64,000 nucleotides of DNA from Rhea pennata (GCF_028389875.1 NC_084666.1:66782422-66846421); one strand, 5' to 3'. Counted from the first letter of the stretch, positions 12,501 to 26,583 are shown. The notes: a model not told the origin generated them from the sequence alone. Translations and numbers: made by a program.

Positions 12501-15500
12501 CGTGAGGAATGGCTGTTTCTGCGTAACCAGCTTTCCACTGGCCATCCGCAAATACTCTTTTCACTGATCTGTGGCTTCAGATTAGTTTGTGCCCACCAGC
12601 CCATTTCATTCAGTGCTCTAGTAAGGTTGGGCACATGCAGTACTGTGTCAGCCCCAAGGGAAACCTGAGATTGTCACCCAGGTCTTAAATTGTCACTCCT
12701 GCCCTGAGGAGGGAAATGAGAGTGGATGTGGTAGTTGCAATAGTCAAGACAGGGGCCCCTGGAAGAGTATGCTGTGGTGCGCTCTTGAGGTAAACTTCTC
12801 TTCCCTTAATACAATACTAACCATTTCTCTCCTTGCTCCCTAAACAGACAGATGTTTTGAATGAGCTTATCTTCACTGAATAATGCTCTGGGAGATAAAT
12901 GGAAATGTGGTCAGTTTATCACATCTGGTTTTGTGCGAATAAACTGATAGAGGTGCATTTTAAACAGATAAAACTGGTTCTCCTGCTTTCACAGTTTACT
13001 TGCAAGACCTGGATAAGGTCCAGATAATTTTCTGTTGTTGCTGGCCTGTATTTCAGTGGCTTGCAGTTTGTATGGTGGTTTTAGTGTTTGTTTTTTCTTC
13101 CCCCATGGACGCTAAAACTTGTGTTACTCCACTAAAAACAAGAAATATGGAAGCAAATAATAGCTTGCTATGAGGTAGACATCAGCAGTCACTGTGCAGA
13201 CCAGATTTTGAAAATTCAGTTTCTTTTTCTTTTTTCCAGTGCCTAGGGCTTGACATGCATCTCTGCAAATGATGTGTGCGCCCCTCCTCTTACCTTGGTG
13301 TGTCTGTGACTGTAGAGTCAAGTCTGCACACAAGAGCTATCAGAATTTGGAAAAGTGAATCTGATGCCAAATGTGTTGTCTCTGCCCATTCAGCTCTCTT
13401 CACAGGTACCTATGCAGCATGGTTTGGTTGAATCACTGGAAGACTAAATATAATGAGCATAAGATTATTTTATTTTAAAAGAGAGCCTGGCCAAGTATCT
13501 GTAAATACATTACAAGTGCTAAAGAGTATACTTTTCTTTATGTGAAGGTGGCATTGGAGCTACTTCAGTGGCTGTGAAGAGAGGAGCCTCCCCTAGAAGG
13601 GGGATGCATGTGTGTTGTGGGTGGCCTGCTGCTGCTCAGATGAGACTTCCGGTGAAGTGTGAAGGCAGGAGCAGCGCTTGTTTCTCTAGCACTTTTTTGG
13701 CTGCAGGGTCTCTCTGGGGGCAGTGGATCTGCATGTGCTGAACTTCTGCTTCTCAGCCTTGAGAACAAAAGACATTCTTTCTCCCTTTCTGAAAGAGATT
13801 TTGGAAAAGAAAGCTCTGTATTATCAGGCTAGGCTTAAGATCTTGTTAGACTGATTTGATTGTGTTCCTTATGCAGTTGGGAGTATAGAAGCACAAGTAC
13901 TCTTTAGCAAGTGAGTCCTCCTGGATGCCACTTGGAAAAGGAAGGAATGCTGCTTTAGAGTTTTCTTCTTTTGTTTTGCCTCCTTGTTCTTACATAACCT
14001 TACTCTTCCCTGCTCCTCCAGTATAGTCACTGGAGCCAATATTGTTGACTTGCACTGGCTGGGTAAAGGATGCAAAAATGGACTTTAGTAGGTGAAAATC
14101 CAAACGAGAAAGCCTGACTTATTCTGAGGAGAGTGAAGAAGGCACGTTTAGATGATGGCAAACTGCAAAACATTGGCAGAAGGAGTTTCAGCTTGTATGC
14201 AGTTTATAACAGGAGGTCTTAGTGGAGGAAGAGGTAAAAATAGGTACCTCTTGCTGCTAAGGTTTGTTCTGGCAAGAGGCAGAAGTAGCTGTCCGTGTCC
14301 CTCACCTTGCTTTATTTCTCAGTTATACCAGTTAAAAGAAGATTTATGTGAGTTTTGTATCAAATAAAACAGTTCAGTGGTCACAACAATGGAAACAATG
14401 GAAAGTCTTGGATATCTAGCTCTTAGAGAACTTGACCTCCATTTTTATTTTCATTTCATTTGTCAGCTGAATTCTGGACCTGTTGTGAAGATAAAAGTTA
14501 GAGCTGCTGGACGTTCATAGTCGCTACACAGTTCAGTGAGTAGCATTGAGTAGCATCTTAGACACATGGTCTTTTAATATTCATAATTTCCATCACTTGC
14601 CCTGTTTCTTGTTTTGACTTGCTTCTGATTCTTTAGTTGAAGGCCTGAATAAAAAAGGGAGAAAGTCCAGCTTTATAAATAGTGTAAACTGTGTAATTTA
14701 TGTACATTGCAATATACAGGAGCTATTTTTTTAAAGGGTCTTCAAGTGCCCCTAATGCTCAAAGAGTGTGGGATCATCTGTAGTTAGGGGCACTTTTAAT
14801 TCAAGCTGTGCGTGATAAATTTCTGTCACAAAGTTGCATTTTTATGAGGTTCACAGGAGAAGAAAACAAATTTAAAAAATGATTTTTTTTTTTTTCAAAT
14901 AAAGTGAAAATGTATTTCTGGTTATGAGCTTTATCTCAACCTTAATCCTAGCAACCCGACTGCAGGCTTTACCTGGACTGATTCATTTCTTCTTCAGCAT
15001 CTCCCCAAAGAGGAGGGTGAGGCTTTTTCAGACTCTGGATATTCATGTTCTCTGTTGTACCTTCATTGATTGCAGGTGGCTGATAATTCAGCAAGTCTTT
15101 GCCAGTCAGTTCTGACCGAATCAGATCGGACACGAAGTTTTTCTCTGAAATTTGAAGGCAGCAGACATTTTATAAAAGTTCCCACTTGCTAATCTGGATG
15201 TTTAGGGGAAAATTCTAGAGTTTCCTTATCTGAGGCTCAGTCTAGGATTTTCAAAGGCCTTAAGAGAGATGCATCCCGTTTGCTTTTTGCCTTCCCCAGC
15301 CCCTGACAGCCCAGAGCTCCACTGGGAGCGCACACTTTTCCACCCAGAACAAGTCTGAGCAGGCTGAAGTTGGAATGACTAATTTCTGTGCACTGTCACC
15401 TGATTATTCAGCACAGCTACATCCAGGCCAAGCACTCTTCATTAGCTCCTGTTCTTTCTCAGTAATCCCATTCAGTTCATGTCTGTGAGAATTTTCAGTT

Positions 15501-18500
15501 TTACACAAATGGGTTTGTGTAATACAATTGGGTAGTTCTTTCAAAACTTGTATGCATTTGCATGCAGTACCTTTTATACTTGCTCTTGAGAGCCATCCTT
15601 GGATCTCTGCAAGAGAATCTGTCTGTAAAACTTTGCAAAATTTCTCCAGCACCTAGAATATGTACAGGACAGTTACAATGAAGGAGGAGATGCTGATTGG
15701 CAACATCCATTTAGCTCTAGCTTTGTGCGTATGCAGAGTTTTACAGCTGTGCAAATTGTCTAGAGACTGTCCCATCAGTTTTGCTGTGGTAGGCAGATCC
15801 ATGGGCTAAGGACAGCAGTCTGCAAAAAGTAATGCTGGGAGAGTACCACGTACAGAGCATTTTAGAGACATTGGAAGGAAACTGTATGCAGAGGTTAGTA
15901 TATATAAAGCTTCTTGATGTGACATACAGTATTTGCAGGCTGTTTTCTAGAGGATAGGTTTCAGCCCATGTGCTAATTGCACTGCTCTGTCAATGATTTC
16001 AAATAGCAAGTTCCAGTTATATGAGAGCTACTCAAAGTAAATACTGAATACAAAATTTAAGTTAATAGGATTCACACTGGAGATGAAAAATTTGACAAAA
16101 ACCTCCAGTGATTCAGCACCCTTCTCAAGAGAAATAAAAATGTGCAACAACACGGAAAACCATATACTGCAGCACTCATGTTTTACCTTTATTCCCTGAT
16201 CCAGGTAGCTTGGGGTGTAATTCATGTCCTCATGGATGTGAGGATTGTGATGCAAGTTGGTGAATGGAGAGGAAGGCAGGGTGTGAGAAGCAGCGTGGAT
16301 TCCCTGGCTAGTTGCAGGTGGTGCAGAGGTCTGGAGTCGTTTTTTCACAAGCTTTTCCAAAGCAGAAAACAATGTATAAAGAAATAACTTGACTCCATTT
16401 AAACAGCAGTTAACGGCAATGTGAAATAGATGACTAGTACTGGTCCACAGCAAGGCTGTGAAGCAGAAAACGCATCTAAAACTGTTAGAGGCTCTATTGA
16501 GTAGAGGCAAAATTAGGAAGTGCACAGGTTGTTACACCTCTAATACCTAGTCACCAAGATCAGTATCAGATGTTCATAATCCGTAACATTGGATTTTTCC
16601 CTTTACTGGCAAGGAAGAGATGTGAAACAGTCCACTATATTTTACTTCAAAATGTCTTTTTGGAACAGCTCTGTGTTCTGGAGAGATTTGCGTTTTGATA
16701 TAAAAATGAAAGTGACCCAGTATAACAACTAATGGAAACTGACTGAGGAAGGGATTAAAGGTGGACCTCTGGATGCTGTTTGCTTTTTAGTCATTAATTT
16801 GTAGCGTGCTGCTGGGTGACTCTTCACTTCTTTGTGAGCAAGTCTGTGAAAAGCACTTGAGTGGTAAAGTGCTCAGCAGATTTGGTTTGTAAATGCAGTG
16901 GGGAAACCTAGAGGAAAAGCAAAGGGCAACTAATGGAGTTATTAACAGTAGTTTACTTAGTGTGGCTAAAAACCGGTATCTGACCACTACGTACAGTAAA
17001 GATAAAGCGTGGCATACCCTGCTCAGTAACCTACGAACAACAGTGAGAGAGAAAAATACAGTTAAAAAGAGGAAAATTTCAAGAAAAGTTAATCTTTACC
17101 TTCAGGGCTCTATGCAAAACATCTTAGCAGTACCCTCTCCTGTCCAGCAGCAATACAGCAAGGCTTAAATTGACCTTTTTGAAAGCCTGTGCAGTCTTCA
17201 TATTATACTTACAATGCTGTATTTGTAATGGAATAGTAACTGCATCTCAGCTATTGCATTGTCACTGTAGAGGAGATGACTAATTAGATAAGCTGCATCT
17301 TGAGACTAAGGAGTTATGATGAAAATCTTTTACTGGAATTTATGAACACAGCTGTAGATTTGGATCTAAATCCCTCCTTGCTTCTTTTACAAGAAAATGT
17401 CAGAAAAAGTAAAACTACTTGGCAAATAATCTAAAGAATCTCTGCATTGAAAGGAGAGGGTACAACTTTTTCTTGTACTTATCTTTTGTATATAGTGTGA
17501 CTGATTTTTCTCTATCAGTTTGAGACTAACTGAATTTTAGTCTCGCTTTCATCTAGTTTGATGATTTTTCTTACTAGCAAATCAGTGAAACTGCCAGTCT
17601 TGGCACTGTATCAGTGATCAGCTTTGATTTTCTGTTGTTTCTTTTTCTCTGATAGTTTTGTAACTAATTACCATGCACTTCCAAGTTTAGATTATGTTAT
17701 TCGGCATCAGGAAGCTTTGAACATTTCCCTCTTCTCCCTGCACTTCCCCAGCAGTAATTAAGCAATGCCTTTTGCATGGAATAGTGTAGGGCTCCCTCTG
17801 AAGCCTAGAAACAAGTTTTTCTGAGTTTCTCCGTTTCATCTTGCCTTCTCTAAACTCTCTCCAAGGGTTGTACTGAGGTGTTTGTTGTCTCCATTGGCTT
17901 GAGGGTAATGTACTGACAGTTAGTTTTTGCACAGATACTTATCCCACCAAGAAAAGTTAAAATTCTAAAGAGAGAAATTCTGATCTTTTGTCAGATAGTA
18001 GTTTGCTGCTTTGTTGAAAAAAAGTCAAAAAGAAGGGTTACAGCAGCATCTGTACCTTCTGATACAGTTATTCTTTTTGGCCATTTACTGAAGGAATCTG
18101 TCAGAGACAGCATGCAACAATCAGACTGTACATGAATATATTGGTGTATGATGTCAATAGAAAACTTTCCCAAACTTAAACCAAATAAAGGGACAAGATG
18201 TAACAGCAGTGCCTAAGACACTGTTGCTCTGGCAGGTAACCCAAGCTTTTTGAGTAGGTAGTAATTGTTTGGGGTCTTTTGTTTGTTTGTTTGTTTTTGT
18301 GAGCTGGCTTTAACCATTTCATCTGTTATATTTGCAAACTGTCACATAACTAGCAAGCTAAATTGTAACTGCTGACTAGCTTGATTTATATCCCTTGGTA
18401 AGCTTAAGCTATTATATTTTCTTCAGGCAAAACATCTTTAATATCATATTGCAGTCAGAAAGGGGATGCATTTTACATCTCCTATACAAGTGTGTGTTTT

Positions 18501-21500
18501 CTTTCCTTGAAGAAAGAAACACATTGCACATACATCCTCCTCAAACCTTGCAATTCACTGTAAAAGAAGCAGGAAATTCACCCAGGCTCTGTAGGTGTGG
18601 TGCAAATACAGGGTTAACAGAGGCATCTTCATGGCTACTTTACTGCAGAGGTGAGTAGGAGGGTTAATGTCATTCTTAAGAAGTTTATTTCATAGGTTTA
18701 AAAGAAAGCCAGGGTGCAGGATAGTCTAATGACTAACTAGTATTTTGCAGCTGGAAACAAGGAAGGTTCATGTTAAAGGACTTCTTTTCAGTTTAACACA
18801 ACATTTGAGCAGTGTCTTCTGCTGTTAGTACAGCAGAACTCAGACTCTCAGTCACAACTGTTGATGTAAAGATAGAGACTCAGCCAAAAGCAACACATTC
18901 ATAACTTGGTTATCACCCTACTTAATACCATAGCCATTCCCAGCACTAATGTTCTACATTTTGGATCCTCACATCCCTCTTTTTGGGTCTGTGTTCTCCT
19001 TACCAGGCTGAACCAGTCAATTCAAATTACAGTTTTCAGAAGTGTGAAAGAGAGTGCTAAAATAAAGGATTGTATGCTAGCTTTTTATTTACCTTTTTAA
19101 GTGAATTAGGGGTATTTGGAATCCCTTTAGCAATGTCTCCAAGCCCTTCTTCCCCATGTTCTGGAAGTCAACAGGCAAATTCTTTTCACAAGTTGAAAAA
19201 TAAAAGCCATAAGATAACACTTTACATTATGTTCAGGGTGCCATTTTTAATTAAAATACATTGGCTGTGGTCTATGGTTTAGAAATCTGTAAGAGGATAT
19301 ATTTCCTTCCCTTTTTATTTGCTTTTATTACTTTGCACAGCAAATGCAATTATAAGCTGGGATGCCTAACAAAGTTGAATAAAATCCTGAAAAGCTTATC
19401 ACATGGATGTACATATACAGTGCTATGTAACTACTACTGCAGAATGTTGCCCACAGGTGCAATAATTGCTGATTATTGTGACAAAATATTAGATGCCTAG
19501 TGAGTATGTTATCTTTAAAACATATAAAGTTAAAGATGTAATCAGCAAGAAGAAAAGAAATTACTAAGATGCAGTGGCAAACACAGAGAGAAGAGAAGAA
19601 ATGCTTGCCTTTTTAATATAGATTCATTGCCCTAGGTTCCCTTCACAGGGACCTGAGATGTGATGAGAAGGTGCCCTGACTAAGATCTGGTTCCACCTTC
19701 AGCAGCTGAGGTTCCTTTGCTGCTGCTGCATAAAGCAGCAGTTTGGTGCCCCCCTACTCACGTGTCCCAGACTGGGAAGAGCCTAACCCCCTTCTCAGGC
19801 AAGCCTCCAGCCTTGGAAAGTAGTTGTTGGTGGATGCATTGCTTGTAATGTTCCCAGGCAGCACATGCTGTTGGTCAGCTGTGCGCTCCATGATTTCTGT
19901 TTTGCCAGGAGATGCACGTTCTCTTAAAAATTTCTCCCTTACAACACAGATGGGAGCATTGTTTAGCCCTGTGCAAAAAGACAAATGGATATAGTCTTTA
20001 CTACAGGAAGCAAGTGTGCATAGTGACTTTGTAGATGATCTCAAATGGTAGTCTGTGGGGAATGAATGAAAAACATATAAATTTGTGTATATAAATAAAG
20101 AGCTTATGGAATGAGTCAAAGGACTTTAAAGAATTTGAGAATCCTAGTAGGAAAGTACCACCTGTTGTGATAAAATTTGCAAATCCAGTATGGTTTAGTC
20201 ATTGCATTAGGTCCATGGTTGATCAATCAGTGTCTGTGGTGCTCATGCTAGAAGCACGATGGGAGCAGAACTAGTAGTGTATATGAGCAAATGGTACCTT
20301 CTGTCTTTTAGTATTAGAGAGAAACATAGATGAGTTCTGTATCCATTGCTTCACATGTATAGTCAGCTGGAATTTTTATTTTTCTCAAGTGTTTAAAAAA
20401 ACTACCCTGTGCTTTTTTTTCTTTTGACCATCCAATGAGGCTTGCTCTGCATCTGCATCTCGAGTCATTTTGAGACCAAAATCCCAAATGCATGGCACAC
20501 AGTGCCCAAAGTGAGCATACTGGAATAATCTAGTTGAGCTCATTCATTCCAGGGCATCTTGTTCAGGTTCTAGACCATTTCTTTTGTATCACTTCCAATT
20601 TTAGAGCATACTTTAAAGGGGAAGATGATAGAGTTGTACATATTATTCCTCTATCAATTTTTTTCAGTGCTATATATAGAAAAAATAATAATTTTCTATC
20701 TCGTTACCCTACTCACTGCCTTATGGTGGTCTTTTGCACAAAGAATTCACATTACCTTTCCATAAAGAACCTCTAGTCTTTTTCACACAAGTGCTTTTTG
20801 AAAGCATTTCTATTCTCCCTTATTGTGGCTTGCATTCTGTTATTGTTAGATGTATAACATTGCATTTAAATGTTGTCTAACATTTTATAATACTATTTTT
20901 TAAATACAACTGCATTAAACATATTACAGAAGTTTAAGCAGCCTACATCTATGCTATTACCTTTTCTACTACCATTAAATCTATATTCTCAAAGAGTTAA
21001 ACAAACTTTTATGTTCTCTTTTACAGGACTTGTTTTCCAAGAATCCAGACACGCTAACATGATTATGCTCTAATCTTCTCACACTTCATCAGCTGAATCC
21101 TTATCAACAATGCTACTAATTGTCTCTGGACTCCCGGCAGGCTAACAGCTTTTAGCTGCCTTAGTGCATCCTACCCACTGTTCTTGACTCTTGGCTCTGC
21201 CAGAGCTTTTTCAGTTTCCTCAGGCTTCTCTGCTCTTCTAGGACTTAAAAAGTTGTGCTAGGAACTTTTAAATTACGTTACTGGCTTCAACTAATTCTTT
21301 AACATTCCTAGATGCAAATTACTAGATTTGTTCATTTTTACCACATTAAGCTCTAGTCAGATGTCTTTGGGACTGCCAAATTTACTGAGAAACTGGAAAA
21401 TAATTTACTATGAGAGACAATTTTTTTCTCTTTCTTTCCAAGTGAATACTACACCGTTTTCCTGAACCAGTCTTAGCAATTTCATGCTGTATTTTATTAC

Positions 21501-23303
21501 TGGGCCTATGCAATTGGCAGAATGTCTTTCCTTCCTAATATATCTAAAAATAACTGCTTAGTTGGCCCTTTTTTCGTATGTGTCCTCGTAGTTCCTAGCA
21601 TAATTTTATTGTAGTCCAACAGATAAGAATCAATTTGGAAAAGCTGCCTTGTGAAGACACTGACTGTGCATGTGCAAAAAGTCCAAAGTACATGTTGGAC
21701 TGCAGCCTTGCAGATTTAAAGTTTTGCTGGCTTTCATGTTTATGGTATCTCATAAACTAGGCTCCAGTTTATGAGCATCACCAGTAAAAGGATGGTTCCT
21801 GAAACACCACCACAGCTTTGTACTGAAAAAACAGTGTTGACTTTTTCCTTCTTAAACCCTGCCCTCCAGTAGGCTAGTTTATACCCTTCATCTTGTGAGA
21901 GATTATAGGTATGCAGTTCATTTCAATGTAATGAACTAGGAGGAGAAAGCTGAACCCAACAACTGAGATTTAGTTAGTCTGTAGATGCATTAAAAGAACT
22001 AGAATCCTCCTTTCTCAGCTACACTAACAGGAATTGAAAAAGAATGCCTTATTTTTATCATTCAAGTAAGTCAAACTGATTTTAAAATAAGAAGCAGTTT
22101 TATTAAGCAGTTGATTATTTTTTCCAGAACCTTGATTCTAACAAATATCTGATGTAAGATAAGTACTAAGCAGTAATTACAGCTGAATGTTACTTTAGTG
22201 AGGGTGATGAGTTAGTAGAGTCTACAAAGTTGTTTCTGAAACAAAAACCGATCCTTAGAAGTACTGTTTCTTCTCTTGCTCAGGCACTTGATACAGTGCC
22301 TTTCTCCATATTCCTTTCAAACATAAGAATTGTAATCACAGCCAGATCGATCATACAGCAAAGCAGCACAGTGTTTATAGAACAGGAGGCTAGCATTATT
22401 ACATGCTGCGTTGTGTAATAGGTTGCTCCTTGAAAGGTGTAAGGATTGTATAGGTGAGAGTGAAATATAGTTTTTTTTTTAAAAAAAAAAAAAAAAAAAA
22501 GTGAACAACTGTCTCTTTAAGTAAAATTTCTGGCACTTTTGGTACATTTGTGAGCACAAAAGGAAAGATAAAGACAGTAATTTAGCTTAAAAGAAATTCC
22601 AGATAGTTCTTCTTGAGAAATGGTTTTAGTTGTACCTTATAAAGAATTTAGCACTGCTAACCTTTACATTGTCAACCTGAGATTTTCCATTTTTGAAGAC
22701 AAGTAAAGATGCTTAGTGGGTTGAAGTGAAGGTAATGACTTTGTGAGTGCATACTGGAGTGTACCTAGGGCATGTTCTAAGTTGTGAGCAAGAAATTTGT
22801 AGTGAAGTGTGTTTTAGTAGAACTTTTGCAATGTTTTATTCTGAGTAAGATGTCATTCGCTCCTGTCTGTGCAATGTATACTTCACTAGCATGCAAATGA
22901 CCACACCAGGAACACTGCATATCCTTATTGCCCCTGAAGGGCCTCAGTATTTCAGTCATGACTAGTTATAGTTCCAAATGTGGGATTTTTTACTGAGTTT
23001 GTGCATGTTGATGAAATGCTTCTCTTATGGAGATACTGGAAACAGGAAGGGTGGGTGATTTTTAGAGCAAAATCACATTACAGTCATATTTCTCTTCACT
23101 CTTGCCAGGGCAGTTTTGCAGGCTAGCTCTGTGGTCCATGAACAACTCTTACCTCGTATGTGACAAACCATCCTGGGATGAGGAACATGCCTGGACAAGA
23201 AGTACGTCCCATCTGAGCTTCTAGAGGGAGTGTAACGCTGGTTGTTCTGTGGCATGTTGTGGTTGAACTGAGGTTCAGGCTGTGACTTGAAATTGATATT
23301 CAT
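9546..23303 (-). CDS. C4orf17: C4orf17-like gene (uncharacterised protein), multi-exon
   Basis: Function unknown. In human 4q23 the gene lies between the ADH cluster and TRMT10A and on the opposite strand from both, exactly as here. Exon A, 23153-23303, starts at ATG and reads RYTPSRSSDGTYFLSRHVPH then MVCHIRG with donor GTAAGAG (phase 1). Exon B, 19762-19968, has acceptor TTTTTGCACAG, reads LNNAPICVVREKFLRE and has donor GTGAGT (phase 1). Exon C, 16187-16351, carries FTNLHHNPHIHEDMNYTPSY (donor GTAAAA, phase 0). Exon E, 14004-14058, follows acceptor TTTACCCAG (phase 0 to 1). The terminal exon, 9546-9802, carries LSRKRLRDEQLHHIEN and ends TGA. C, E and the terminal exon are phase-compatible. 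Between B and C a phase 1 to 0 step is missing, so at least one exon is unplaced; a 42 nt candidate lies at 18056-18097. The family name rests on the MVCHIRG-LNNAPICVVRE block as I remember the human protein, and on synteny. Confidence 0.62.
21749..21775. repeat. Perfect 10-bp inverted repeat
   Basis: ctcataaact and agtttatgag are exact reverse complements separated by 7 nt, inside the first intron of the C4orf17-like gene. It could form a short hairpin; no family was recognised. Confidence 0.6.
22152..22180. repeat. 29-nt direct repeat, copy 1
   Basis: A 29-nt block beginning atgtaagataagtactaa and ending gtaattac recurs exactly at 23693-23721. About 12 further nt on the right match with two differences. 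Both copies are in the first intron of the C4orf17-like gene. This could be the remnant of an old interspersed element or a local duplication. Confidence 0.7.
22471..22500. repeat. T10-A20 self-complementary homopolymer
   Basis: Ten T followed directly by twenty A. This can fold back on itself and is a likely site of length variation or assembly error. Confidence 0.9.
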
Positions 23304-23692
23304 TGTGTAACCTTTATTATTCTCTTACAGAGTGTCATTTTGGGGAGCACGTTGGCCCTCCAGCTCATCAGGTGAGGCCAAATGCTGGAAGTGAAATAAA
23401 GACCATGAATTGACATGGACAGAAAGATAGTGAAAATTTCCAATTACTGTTTTTCTTGTTAGTGCTTTGTATCTTTTTACCTCTTCCATGCGCATTTTGG
23501 GGAAGCTCTAAGCACAAGAGGGTGGAAGCAAGCTACTTCCTGCTTTGCTCCTAAGTAGTTACTCAGTCATCTAATACTGCTTGTGGTCACTTCTCAGCTG
23601 TCAGTCATCCAGCTGCTCTTACTTCCATGTAGTTTTTGTTCAGGAGCTCAATTGCTCATTGTCGTGCATATCTGAGACATCTTTGTGTGGTA

Positions 23693-23756
23693 ATGTAAGA
23701 TAAGTACTAAGCAGTAATTACTGCTGAACGTTATCCCTATATTAAAATATAGGGAT
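23693..23756. repeat. 29-nt direct repeat, copy 2, followed by a perfect hairpin
   Basis: This is the second copy of the 29-nt block (23693-23721). It is followed 11 nt later by a perfect inverted repeat: atccctatat at 23733-23742, loop taaa, and atatagggat at 23747-23756. The copy at 22152 has no such hairpin. It lies about 400 nt upstream of the ATG exon of the C4orf17-like gene, read on the - strand. Confidence 0.65.
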
Positions 23757-24990
23757 AGGTTGCTTTCTCACTTGTGAAGAGAAGTGAAGGGACTAGTAAT
23801 TGACAGCACAAGAAACGTCCAGGCCTTTTTGATTTCTGTCTTTACTAAGAACTGTGTATGCAGTGAGGTAGTCCTATGTCTCTTAATACTTGGAGTCTGC
23901 TCTAGATTTTGCTTTTAGAGGTTGAATGATAGACTGGTAGCTGTTCTTACCTTTAACTTGACTTTTTTTTCCTTCAGTGCAGTAGAAATCACTAGTGTTC
24001 ACAGTGTTTGTCTCTGCCATCTTGGTTAGGATACTCAGAACAATAACTTCCAAGGTTGAGAACATCCCAACAGTGGTGGGTAATAGAAGGCATCTTGCAA
24101 ATGTCACACACAAAGTTTATCTAATCTACCTCAAAACCATCTAGAATCAGGTTCATTTGGGTTCATTTCTCTACCATGTCCTGGTGGTCAGTGACACTAA
24201 TGAATTACAGGTAATGTGATGTGTCTCTCTGAGTCACATTTCTGCCCTGGACATTTCTGGCTTCATATATGTGCCTTCCAAAGGACAATTTTTGGTAATA
24301 TTTCCTAGATAAAATTATAAACAGAACATCAACTCTCATCTCATAAAAGCATTACAATGGAAAGATGCAAACCTAGATTAAATAGCTTTTTATCATTTAT
24401 GTCTTTCCTGACAATCCACTAAGTAAAAAATTGTGGACCGTGCACCATCAAATGTATTTTTGCTTTTGTTTTAAATAATTGCGATGAATACTGTAGACAG
24501 AGGATGTTGTTGCTGTTGCCATTTTATGTTTGTGTCTTAGCTACAGCTTGTTGACTTTAGTTTGCATTGAGCCAGAGCACATGGAAATACACTAAAAAGA
24601 GGCATCTTTTATTGTTCAATCACACCAAAGTCTATTTAATCAGAACAGGAAAATCTTGTTTTTCTTATGACATATCTGAGCTTGGTGTTCTCATGGCTCA
24701 GGATATAACATATAAATAAATAAAGTGTAAAGCAGCCTCCAGTATCCACTGCGTGGCAGTTACTATGACACCTTAAGTTTTGCTTCTTATGCCATATTTG
24801 ACTGTTCTGTAATCTCAGGTAGGCCTTGTTTTTGAAAAATAACAGGTGTAACTGCAGTTTTAACTGTACAGCTCCCAGTGCTGACTCTTCTATTCTGGAA
24901 GAAATGCATCTTCATAAGAAGCTATACCAGCATAACAAGGGGTAGCGTGATTATACTTAGGCTAATATGTCTTCTCATGGCACAGGCCCC

Positions 24991-25128
24991 TCAGGCTTTT
25001 CTGCAGGTTAGTGGAGCTAACTCAGAGTTGTTTTCCTCCATGCTCTTCCTCTCTCCTCTTCCCCGAAAGACAGGAGCATCAAATTGTGTTTCAGATGTTA
25101 TCTCACAGGCAATTGTGGAGAACTCTCC
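24991..25128 (-). other. Candidate terminal coding exon, unassigned
   Basis: On the - strand the acceptor GACTTTCTTACAG opens a 45-codon frame that reads TSETQFDAPVFRGRGERKS near the middle and stops TGA at 24991. The acceptor is good and the composition is protein-like, but I recognise no family and a + strand ORF overlaps it. It may pair with a candidate first exon at 35102-35116 (phase 0 donor). Chance is a serious alternative. Confidence 0.2.
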
Positions 25129-26558
25129 CTGTAAGAAAGTCACCTGTAAGAGCTCATGACTGGGAAGGCTGGGTAGGCTGAGAAAGGAGAAATTCAACAG
25201 CTGTCTGTTGGGGACAGTAGGCAATGTGTGGCTTTTCGTACATTTTAAGGTATATGCAGAGAAAATACGATTGGGAAAAAGGATAGGACTTTTTTTTTAA
25301 GAAGCTCTTAATTACTTGCAAAGTTACATTTTTTTTCTGTAACTTTTTCTGACTCAGGAAAACTCAAATAAACTGACAGATTTTGCAATGTGCACAGAAG
25401 GTCAACAAATACAAGGCTTCCTCATCTGAAAACAAAGAATGTAAATTCCAGAGTTGAAGGTCTGGTGTTAAGTTCGTTGTATGCCATGAAAACCAGCCAA
25501 GGCAAGGTCAGTGTTTGTCCCTTGTGAACTGGCACATGCTAGTGCAGGAGGACATGGGATGAAAGCTACTGTTCATGGAAGTGCTTTGGAGGTGATGGGG
25601 AGCTTTTTTACAGGGGGCGGAGGGGGAATGTCTAGGAGCAGTTAAAATACTTAAGGGATAATGTGAGTAACAAATAAAGATGAAAATAAGAAAGAGAAGG
25701 AAAGACAGGTGATTTCAGCAAATATTCTTTCTTAATTATGGTCTGAATTACCTTCTAACTGGCATTTTGATTACATACAGCAATACTGGCAAATTGCAGG
25801 TGCCTTAGTGTTAGTCCTGAACACTGCTGACTTACACAAGTCATTCTCAGAGTGAAGAAAAAAGAAAGAAAGAAAAAAAAAAGGCATTTTGCCAGATAAC
25901 CTGATTTCAGTGTCATCAAAACAAATGTAGTTAATTTCTTCTGTACTAATCCAGTTATTTTCTCTAACACTTCTCTTTTTTTCTCTGACAGTCGAATGTT
26001 CATAAATTCATTCATAAAGTCAAATTTCACCTCACTACCAAATTTCGTATTGTTAGAACTCTACTGACTTGCTCCTGATTTTTATAATGTGAATTTTGAG
26101 GTCAGAATTTGGTTTGGAGGAAAATAATAAACCTGGATGCTAATTTAAAAGAAAGACTTTCCCTAGAGTTACTATTTATACAGTTAAGTCAGGTATGAAG
26201 CAGTTGCCCTTGGCAATTAACACTGTTTTTGGTTGTGATGTGTAAGTTACTTTATAGGTTTGTGGTTTTCTCTATTAGTGTAAGAAAGAAGATTGAAAGG
26301 TTAGAAATGATAAAATTGAGGAAAAGCTGTAGTATGATGCGTTAATCAGCACAGAGAATTTTAAGTAGCAAATTAATGTAATGACTTTTGTATGAAGTGT
26401 TTTGATTCTGAATTCTGCAATGCACCTGTGGCATTGCACCGAGCTTTGATTTTTTATTTTTCACTATATCTAGTAATGCATAACTGGTTCACACGGAACA
26501 ATAAAGGATTAAATGATTTCTGATTCCATCTTGTAGGAAAGGAAATTCTTCCTTTTTG

Positions 26559-26583
26559 TTTTTTTTTTTTTTTTTTTTTTTTT
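26559..26583. repeat. Poly(T) tract, T25
   Basis: A run of 25 T continues into a GTTGTTT stretch. No retrocopy body was recognised beside it. Confidence 0.9.
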
